Assembly (NCBI GenBank): GCA_900142905.1
Contig: FSRV01000001.1
Location: 4,774,001 to 4,838,000 of the forward strand
Direction: 5' to 3'
DNA from: Burkholderia sp. GAS332
GTDB taxonomy: Bacteria > Pseudomonadota > Gammaproteobacteria > Burkholderiales > Burkholderiaceae
Length of the DNA: 64,000 bases
Part shown: one piece after another, positions 58,319 through 64,000 of the stretch
How the letters are laid out: each line of letters opens with the position of its first letter
How positions within the stretch are numbered: position 1 is the first letter of the stretch
Made by a program: the position numbers and the translations under genes
Notes under the pieces: model-generated
Databases searched by the model: none
The model's input: the letters and a program-made list of their open reading frames with translations, nothing else
What the model was told of the DNA's origin: nothing

Positions 58319-58897
58319 TTAGTTCGACGCCAGCGTTTGATTCATCTCAGCACGTGCTTCCTGCTGCGTCAAACCTTCGATCTCGACCCGCGCCGTACCG
58401 GCATGGCGCATGTGGAGCGCGGATGCGGCGGCCATCGACAGGTCAATAATCCGGCCGCGCGCATACGGGCCGCGGTCGTTGATGCGCACGACCACGGAGA
58501 GCGAGGTGGCCGGATTGGTCACGCGCACATACGAGCCGAGCGGCAACGTACGATGCGCCGCGGTCAGCGAATGCATATCAAAACGTTCGCCGTTGGCGGT
58601 GAGGCGGCCATGGAAGGCCCGACCGTACCACGACGCGCGACCGCTCTGATGAAAGTCCGAAATGCCCGAACTATCGTCAGTAAGCGGTTTGGCGTCTGCC
58701 AGCGGCGTGTCCTTGGCGGCTGCGTCGGAGGCCGACGCGGTACCGAAGGATTGCGGGCCGAAGGAGCCTGCCTGCGTATTCTTCGTGCTAAGCGGTGCAT
58801 CGCTTGCGGAAGTGCTCGCGCCCGGAGGCGTGGCACAGCCGGCCAGCACAAAAAAGGCAAAAAGAGTCCCCAGACCACGGGTTAACCGAGTTTTCAT
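58319..58897 (-). CDS. rlpA: RlpA-type septal/lytic lipoprotein
   Basis: A 192-residue outer-membrane lipoprotein with lipobox LAGC near residue 21 and a double-psi beta-barrel RlpA domain (GRASWYGRAFHGRLTANGER, then MHSLTAAHRTLPLGSYVRV and RINDRGPYARGRIIDLS). The Asp in INDRGPY is the expected catalytic acid of the lytic transglycosylase that cleaves denuded glycan at the septum. The SPOR domain of some homologues is absent. A Ser/Ala-rich linker separates the anchor from the domain. In-frame ATGs 10 and 24 codons upstream are possible starts but weaken the signal peptide. Confidence 0.9.
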   Translation of the reverse strand: MKTRLTRGLGTLFAFFVLAGCATPPGASTSASDAPLSTKNTQAGSFGPQSFGTASASDAAAKDTPLADAKPLTDDSSGISDFHQSGRASWYGRAFHGRLTANGERFDMHSLTAAHRTLPLGSYVRVTNPATSLSVVVRINDRGPYARGRIIDLSMAAASALHMRHAGTARVEIEGLTQQEARAEMNQTLASN

Positions 58898-59535
58898 AAG
58901 ACGTGCAATCAAATTGTCGAGCCGCATCACGCGAAAAGTTGAGCGTGTTGCCTGCGACTCCGGCGGCAATGGACGACAACGCGCCGCGCAGAAAAGCGCA
59001 GTACGTCAAAGCCCGGATGCGGCTACCCAGCCGCTACCGCACGGTTAATTTTCACGTCTGGCGCAACCTGTCCCCGGCAGCCTGACCAGACCCCACATGC
59101 CGCCATCGAACGTGGCAAACACGTTCTTGCGCGCGGAACTCAGCGCACAGGAACGGCGGCGTAGGCCCCACCCAGCGTCACGGCAGTTAAGTCCGTTGCA
59201 GGCGCGCGGCGCCTGGCTGGGTAAGACGTGTGCATCGAATGCATCGATACCTGATGGCCGCCCAAAACTGCGACAGCCCATACTTGAGTGGCAATCCGCG
59301 TGCCCATTTTTGATGGGGACGCATCGCCGTGTGGCATGCACAATTCCTTGTGCATGGAGCGCATTATACCCAAAAGAAATTTTTGGGATGGCAAGCGACT
59401 GAAAACCTTGATGAATTTTCACTCCTGCTGCAAAAATGGGCAGCCGAAAGCCCGCTGGAACGGGGCCTCAGCGCCCTCGACGAGGGTCGACGAGACGCCG
59501 GTACAATCAACGTTTTTCCAGCGGCGCCGTCACCC
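58898..59535. other. Intergenic region upstream of YcbL-like gene
   Basis: This 638-base region has several short frames without ribosome sites. The notable element is the perfect palindrome at 59335-59356, next to an AT-rich TTATACCC stretch that is probably the promoter of the MBL-fold gene. Nothing else is clear. Confidence 0.5.
59335..59356. promoter_or_regulatory. Perfect 9-bp-arm palindrome upstream of MBL gene
   Basis: CATGCACAA and TTGTGCATG are inverted with the spacer TTCC. It lies 180 bases before the start, next to a TTATACC box. Typical operator geometry; binder unknown. Confidence 0.5.
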
Positions 59536-60180
59536 ATGAAAGTCACCCTGATCCCTGTCACGCCGTTCCAGCAGAACAGCTCGCTGCTCGTTTGCGAGGC
59601 AACCGGACGCGCGGCCGTCGTCGATCCGGGCGGCGACCTGGATGTCATCCAGGGAGAAATTACACGCCAGAACGTGACGGTTGAAAAAGTGTTCCTCACG
59701 CATGGCCACATCGATCACTGTGCCGGGGCGAAGACGCTCGCCACGCATTACGGCGTGCCGATCGAAGGTCCGCATCCCGACGAAAGCTTCTGGCTCGACA
59801 AGCTGCCGGATCAAAGCACGCGCTTCGGTTTCCCCGCCGCCGAGGCATTCGAACCGGACCGTTGGCTGCAAGACAACGAGACCGTGCAATTCGGCAACGA
59901 AACCCTCGAGGTCTATCACTGCCCCGGCCACACACCGGGTCACGTGGTGTTCTTCAGCCGCGCCCATCGGCTCGCGCTGGTCGGCGACGTGCTGTTCGCC
60001 GGCTCGATCGGCCGCACGGATTTTCCGCGCGGCAATCACGCCGATCTGATCCGCGCGATCCGCGAAAAACTCTGGCCGCTCGGCGACGACGTCACCTTCG
60101 TGCCGGGCCACGGTCCGACCTCCACGTTCGGCGCCGAACGCCGCACCAATCCGTATGTGGCAGACGGAGTCAAAGCATGA
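59536..60180 (+). CDS. MBL-fold hydrolase, glyoxalase II/YcbL type
   Basis: A 214-residue metallo-beta-lactamase-fold hydrolase with [11 protein letters not shown] (HxHxDH), [31 protein letters not shown] and [10 protein letters not shown]. It has the full two-metal ligand set and the compact size of YcbL-type glyoxalase II enzymes, which hydrolyse S-lactoylglutathione-like thioesters. The frame is open upstream, but the ATG at 59536 begins at the family N terminus [14 protein letters not shown]. Its stop overlaps the next ATG (ATGA). Confidence 0.9.
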   Translation: MKVTLIPVTPFQQNSSLLVCEATGRAAVVDPGGDLDVIQGEITRQNVTVEKVFLTHGHIDHCAGAKTLATHYGVPIEGPHPDESFWLDKLPDQSTRFGFPAAEAFEPDRWLQDNETVQFGNETLEVYHCPGHTPGHVVFFSRAHRLALVGDVLFAGSIGRTDFPRGNHADLIRAIREKLWPLGDDVTFVPGHGPTSTFGAERRTNPYVADGVKA

Positions 60181-60806
60181 GCAGCGAAATCTATGTGAGC
60201 ACCGATGTCGAAGCAGACGGCCCGATTCCCGGTCCGCATTCGATGCTCAGTTTCGCCTCCGCCGCGTACACGGAAGACAAGCGGCTGATCGCCACCTTCT
60301 CAGCGAATCTCGAGTTGCTCGACGGCGCCAAACCGCATCCGGTACAGGAAGCATGGTGGAAGACCCAGCCGGAAGCATGGGAAGCCTGCCGCAAGGATTT
60401 GCAGGATCCGCTGGCCGCGCTGACGGCCTATGTCGAATGGGTCGAGGCGTTGCCGGGCAAGCCGGTGTTCGTGGCGATGCCGGCCGGCTTCGACTTCACC
60501 TATATGTTCTGGTACATGATGCGGTTTGTCGGCCGCTGCCCGTTTTCGTGGTCGGCGCTCGACATCAAGACGCTGGCCTTCGCGCTGACCGGCCTGCCGT
60601 ACCGCAAGAACATCAAGCCACGCTTCCCGAAGCACTGGTTCGACGAACATCCGCATACGCATGTCGCGCTGGACGACGCGATCGAACAGGGCGCGCTCTT
60701 CTGCAACATGCTCAAGGATCTGCGCGCCGTTCAGGCAGCCACGCTGGCGGCCGGTCGAGATGGGGGCGACTCAGGACAAAACCCCGCTGAGGAACCGGCA
60801 AATTAG
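60177..60806 (+). CDS. DEDDh-type 3'-5' exonuclease-like protein
   Basis: A 209-residue protein of the DnaQ-like exonuclease fold: [12 protein letters not shown] (DxE) at the N terminus, an internal [11 protein letters not shown], and [13 protein letters not shown] supplying His and Asp. These are the four metal-ligand positions of DEDDh exonucleases, although the second Asp motif is not unambiguous. The C-terminal Ala/Gly-rich tail is probably disordered. It is coupled to the MBL-fold gene by ATGA. The nucleic acid target is unknown. Confidence 0.78.
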   Translation: MSSEIYVSTDVEADGPIPGPHSMLSFASAAYTEDKRLIATFSANLELLDGAKPHPVQEAWWKTQPEAWEACRKDLQDPLAALTAYVEWVEALPGKPVFVAMPAGFDFTYMFWYMMRFVGRCPFSWSALDIKTLAFALTGLPYRKNIKPRFPKHWFDEHPHTHVALDDAIEQGALFCNMLKDLRAVQAATLAAGRDGGDSGQNPAEEPAN

Positions 60807-60896
60807 GCAATCTCCCTCGCCGAAGCCGTTTTACATTGCGTTTCGTTTTCGAGCCCTCTACCATGCGTTGATACAGCGACGCAAACGGAGGCGCAG

Positions 60897-61355
60897 TTGA
60901 CACTCGATACGTTCTCTCAAAAAATCCTGCGCCTGCTGCAGCTCGATGCACGCCGGTCCGTGCAAGAGATTTCCGACCAGGTCGGTCTGTCGAGCACGCC
61001 ATGCTGGCGGCGCATCAAGGATATGGAGCAATCGGGGGTGATCCAGCGCTACACGGCATTGCTGGATCGCGAAAAGTTGGGCCTGCACGTGTGCGCGCTC
61101 GCGCATATCCATCTCACGCGCCATACCGAGGGCGGGGTCGAACAGTTCGAGCGGGAAATCGCCACCTGCCCGGAGGTCACCGAGTGCTACAGCACGACCG
61201 GCGAATCCGACTACATCCTCAAGATCGTCGCGCCGGACATCAAGGCGTACGACAGCTTTCTGCACGAACGCATCTTCAAGATTCCCGCCGTCGCGCAGGT
61301 TCGCACGAGCGTCGTGCTGCGCGAGATCAAATTCGATACGCAATTGCCGCTATAA
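60897..61355 (+). CDS. Lrp/AsnC-family transcriptional regulator
   Basis: A 152-residue Lrp regulator with HTH DQVGLSSTPCWRRIKDMEQS and a RAM domain beginning IQRYTALLDREKLGLHVCAL. The start is TTG at 60897, decided by CGGAGG five bases upstream; no ATG in frame is near. Other Lrp genes (6271) show the same plan but are clearly different in sequence. Its target is not evident; the neighbouring exonuclease-like and CDF genes are on each side. Confidence 0.9.
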   Translation: MTLDTFSQKILRLLQLDARRSVQEISDQVGLSSTPCWRRIKDMEQSGVIQRYTALLDREKLGLHVCALAHIHLTRHTEGGVEQFEREIATCPEVTECYSTTGESDYILKIVAPDIKAYDSFLHERIFKIPAVAQVRTSVVLREIKFDTQLPL

Positions 61356-61412
61356 GGCCGTGAAGCCGACGCGCGCGCTCCCCGTGGAGCGCCGCCGCGG
61401 CTAGTGGCGCCG

Positions 61413-62657
61413 TCAGGTGGCGCCATGCGATTCCGCAGCCTTGGCGAGGGCGATCGCCTCGCCAGGCCCTGCTTCCGTCGAAGCGCCGCTGTCGGCCGAC
61501 AGTGCATCCACTTCCTGCAGCACGTCCAGCTTGCGGGCACCCAGGCTCCGCCTGAGGGCGTCGAGATCGACACGAGCAAGACCGGATGCATCGCTTTCGG
61601 CCGTGCGCAAATCCAGCGGCACTAAGACCACTTCGACATTAAGCCCCGTGCTCAGGTAGTGAATATTGACCGACGCGGCCTTCAGGCCAGCCGCGGCGAA
61701 CGCCGCATCGACTTCGGCAACCACCCGCTCCCGGTTCGGCAGGTTGACGGTCGGACGCGCAACCGCGTCGTTCTCCGGGTCGACATGGATCAGCGCGTCG
61801 AGCACGCGGCTGTCAGCCAGCACGCGCAAGCGCGCCGATTCGGCGATGTAGTGCCCTTCCGAAACGGAGATCAGCGGGTCGACCAGAATATGCGCGTCGA
61901 CGAGCGCGAAGTCACCCATCTTGCGGGTGCGCATTTCATGCACGTCGCGCACGCCGGGCGTCGCGAGCAGCAGCGCGCGCATGTCGGCGGTGGCGGCTTC
62001 GTCGAGCGCGCGGTCGGACAGATCCTGCAGCGCATCCCAGCCGAACGTCCAGCCCATGCGCGCCACCATGAAACCGACAATCGCCGCGGCGATCGGATCG
62101 AGCAGGCGCACGCCTGCGAGGCTGCCGATAATGCCGAGCGCGACCACCAATGATGAAGCGGCGTCCGAGCGTGCGTGCCATGCGTTCGCAATCAACATCG
62201 CTGAACGCACGCGTTGCGCTTCGCGCAACATGTAGCGAAACAGGCTCTCTTTGGAAATCAGCACCAGCACCGCGACCGCGAGTGCGCTCATATGCACGGC
62301 GGGGATGCTTTGCAAATCGGCGAGACGTGTCCCGGCGCGCCACAACATACCGACGCCGACCGCGATCAGCAGCGCACCCAAAAATAGCGAAGCAACCGTT
62401 TCATAACGGTTGTGTCCGTAATTGTGATCCGCATCGGGCTCGGCGCCGCTGTGCCGATTGGCGATCAGCACGACAAAATCGGAAATCAGATCAGCTAGCG
62501 AATGGATACCGTCGGCAACCAGCGCCTGCGAATGGGCAAACACGCCGATGACAATTTGCAGCGCCATCAGCACCGTATTGAGCACAATACTGACAAAGGT
62601 GCTTTTTCGCGCGACGCGATGTTTCTCGGTGGACTGGACAGCGGTGGCGGAGGGCAT
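61413..62657 (-). CDS. Cation diffusion facilitator metal exporter
   Basis: A 414-residue CDF transporter with about six membrane helices (to residue 225) and a cytoplasmic ferredoxin-like dimerisation domain extended to a long tail. Metal-site motifs are DGIHSLADLISD (Asp/His/Asp) and NAWHARSDAASS (HxxxD). The first motif has His-x-x-x-Asp as in Zn/Co/Fe-type CDF proteins. It exports divalent metal ions into the periplasm in exchange for protons. The tail (about 60 residues, Ala/Glu-rich) exceeds the minimal family length. Confidence 0.92.
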   Translation of the reverse strand: MPSATAVQSTEKHRVARKSTFVSIVLNTVLMALQIVIGVFAHSQALVADGIHSLADLISDFVVLIANRHSGAEPDADHNYGHNRYETVASLFLGALLIAVGVGMLWRAGTRLADLQSIPAVHMSALAVAVLVLISKESLFRYMLREAQRVRSAMLIANAWHARSDAASSLVVALGIIGSLAGVRLLDPIAAAIVGFMVARMGWTFGWDALQDLSDRALDEAATADMRALLLATPGVRDVHEMRTRKMGDFALVDAHILVDPLISVSEGHYIAESARLRVLADSRVLDALIHVDPENDAVARPTVNLPNRERVVAEVDAAFAAAGLKAASVNIHYLSTGLNVEVVLVPLDLRTAESDASGLARVDLDALRRSLGARKLDVLQEVDALSADSGASTEAGPGEAIALAKAAESHGAT

Positions 62658-62833
62658 CTTAGAAACTAAGTGAGAAGTTCAATGCCTGCATTCTACCCGG
62701 CGCATCTCGAAATGCGCTGAAGATACTACAAAAAAACCTTTTAAATCAGACGCTTATCTAAACGAAAAGCATTCGTGTTCCGGTTTCATGGAGCGCGTGC
62801 GACAAAGAGTCACAACGATTTGCGGCGGCAATA

Positions 62834-62867
62834 AAAAAACCGCGCCCTGGTCGGTACGCGGTTTTTT
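62834..62867. terminator. Terminator of H-NS-like gene
   Basis: AAAAAACCGCG and CGCGGTTTTTT form an 11-bp stem around a 12-base loop, with T-tracts on both strands. It lies 49 bases beyond the H-NS-like stop and can act in both directions. Confidence 0.85.
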
Positions 62868-62915
62868 CTGGCAGCAGCGGCGCGCTATAAGCGCCACCCA
62901 TTGACCATATAAATA

Positions 62916-63218
62916 TTACTTCTGGATCAGAAACTTCTCGCGATCCAGACCTGCGATCCAGCGCGGCGGCTTGCCACGACCCGACCACGTGCTGCCGCTA
63001 TCCGGGTCACGATACTTCGGCGCGACGCCTGCGCGCGGGCGACCGGCTTTAGCAGCCTTGGCACCACGACCACCGCCGAGTTCAGTCAGCGTAATGCCGT
63101 AATCGGCCATTTTCTGCTTGATCTCATTCAACACTTCTGCGTACTCACGCGACTTGGCTTCTTCGATCTGCTTTTCGAGCTTCTCGCGCTGAGCGAGTAG
63201 TTCCTTGTAGGACGACAT
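62916..63218 (-). CDS. H-NS family nucleoid-associated protein
   Basis: A 100-residue H-NS-type protein: N-terminal coiled coil (YKELLAQREKLEKQIEEAKS) for oligomerisation and a C-terminal DNA-binding domain KYRDPDSGSTWSGRGKPPRW, the AT-hook-like motif of the short BpH3/Bv3F H-NS proteins of Burkholderia. It binds curved or AT-rich DNA and silences transferred genes. AAGGGAACCT precedes the ATG. The AT-rich upstream region may be a target for its own control. Confidence 0.93.
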   Translation of the reverse strand: MSSYKELLAQREKLEKQIEEAKSREYAEVLNEIKQKMADYGITLTELGGGRGAKAAKAGRPRAGVAPKYRDPDSGSTWSGRGKPPRWIAGLDREKFLIQK

Positions 63219-63614
63219 AGGTTCCCTTGTGGTTTGGATAAATGACTGCCAGTCTTAAGCCAGCTTGCCCTTTGAAGGTGATCATGCCTCGGAATTTGAT
63301 GGCGAGATTAACACAAAATAGAAAGACTACAAATGCGCCGTCGTAAAAATTAATCCAAACTCGTTTCAATAAATTTCACTCGAACGCGATGTTACGCAGA
63401 GTCTTTCAAATAGATAATTTCGCATTTTGCTGAAAAACGCGGCCGCCCATCCGTAATGATTGGATTAACTATCAAAAAATGAAATTTAAGATGAGAAATT
63501 AGCGCCAACATTTCATGCCATGAGAGCTTTTACATGAAATGTCGGAGCATATTGCGGCACACGGTCTACTCCGTTATTACGGCATGAGTGTTTTCCCGAA
63601 ACAGCAATCAAAAC
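63219..63614. other. AT-rich intergenic region with inverted repeat
   Basis: This 396-base stretch upstream of the H-NS-like gene is among the most AT-rich in the window. It contains ACATTTCATG (63508-63517) and its inverted copy CATGAAATGT (63533-63542) separated by 15 bases. Otherwise no gene is seen; the promoter of the H-NS-like gene is presumably here. Confidence 0.5.
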
Positions 63615-64000
63615 CTAATTGGCATGGCGCTGGATGCAATCTTCGAGCGCCGCATGCAAGGTTTCAGTATTGAGTTTGGCGTCGTCAAAGACGAAACGGA
63701 TGCGCGCGCCTTCCTGCTTCAGATCGGCGCCATATCGATCAACGCCGAGCCATTGAAGTCCCCCTGCGCCCGAGGAATGACAGGCGAAGTGCGTGATCAG
63801 CGCGTTTTCTTCATGGCAGTCGAGTGGCGGCAGTGGATCGAGTTCGGCGCCGCCGAGCCAGCCCATCGCGCCGAAGCCGCCAATGTAGCGCAGCCGTTCG
63901 AGCCTCATTGCCCAGAACGTGAAATCGCCGAGCACCAGGTAGCGTTCCGCGTCCGGGTGATAGCGCACATAGCGCTGCACGACTTCGGGCGTCGGGTCGA
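63615..64000 (-). CDS. HugZ-type (pyridoxamine 5'-phosphate oxidase-like) protein, partial
   Basis: At least 128 residues at the C-terminal end of a protein whose start lies beyond the window. The segment RYHPDAERYLVLGDFTFWAM and the following RLRYIGGFGAMGWLGGAEL match the C-terminal half of HugZ-like flavin split-barrel proteins, which bind haem or FMN; the last part (about 65 residues, DCHEENALITHFACHS) is DUF2470-like. HugZ enzymes degrade haem in some pathogens. Function here is inferred. The stop is TAG at 63615. Confidence 0.72.
   Translation of the reverse strand, partial: DPTPEVVQRYVRYHPDAERYLVLGDFTFWAMRLERLRYIGGFGAMGWLGGAELDPLPPLDCHEENALITHFACHSSGAGGLQWLGVDRYGADLKQEGARIRFVFDDAKLNTETLHAALEDCIQRHAN

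Overview
The window is GC-rich Gram-negative chromosomal DNA that most resembles a Burkholderiaceae genome, probably Paraburkholderia. Supporting genes are a fused isobutyryl-CoA mutase (IcmF), a KirBac-type potassium channel, two OmpC/GBP-type porins, a short H-NS-family protein, and the block rsmI / yraN / diaA / dolP / cytochrome c. The assignment is inferred from gene content, not from a database search.

Layout. 1-4900: a partial RBBP9-type hydrolase, a 126-bp hexanucleotide array, then a rightward run of ghrA, HMG-CoA lyase, YbaK-like deacylase, DUF1289, MaoC-like and metallo-beta-lactamase genes. 5250-13800: DMT transporter, Lrp regulator, fluoroacetate-dehalogenase-like hydrolase, nitronate monooxygenase, icmF with an in-frame Gly-Thr/Gly-Ala repeat, and a LysR regulator. 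13900-20000: porin, secreted hypothetical protein, SBF-like transporter and an EAL-CBS-GGDEF protein. 20000-23300: a sugar operon of LacI regulator, mannose-isomerase-like protein and PfkB kinase. 23300-30000: two small conserved proteins, a 35-bp tandem array, KirBac channel, second porin, and an N-formylglutamate-amidohydrolase-like / IclR / YfcC operon. The last operon and the porin carry nearly identical palindromes. 30200-33800: fused indolepyruvate:ferredoxin oxidoreductase.

33859-37109 is the most unusual part. It is a visibly less GC-rich segment bounded by identical 12-bp inverted repeats that resemble IS3-family ends, flanked by a matching CGA triplet. It holds a Sec-exported RHS/YD-repeat protein with a cysteine-rich C terminus, followed one base after its stop by a TTG-started helical (TPR-like) protein. 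I read this as a candidate toxin/immunity or surface-protein/partner cassette.

37146-54500: cutC, an EAL phosphodiesterase, a CPA1 Na+/H+ antiporter, an IS3-family element (41586-43229) inserted in one arm of a long intergenic inverted repeat, an NCS2 permease, two chemoreceptors, DUF2239, a diguanylate cyclase, and a TetR/SDR/NAD-binding protein group with a shared operator-like sequence. 54600-64000: tRNA-Ala, cytochrome c, dolP, diaA, yraN, rsmI, rlpA, a YcbL-like hydrolase with an exonuclease-like partner, a second Lrp regulator, a CDF metal exporter, an H-NS-like protein and a partial HugZ-type protein.

Main functional themes are acyl-CoA and branched-chain carbon metabolism, cyclic-di-GMP and chemotaxis signalling, envelope proteins, and many simple-sequence or palindromic elements between genes. 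No rRNA, prophage or CRISPR array was seen.
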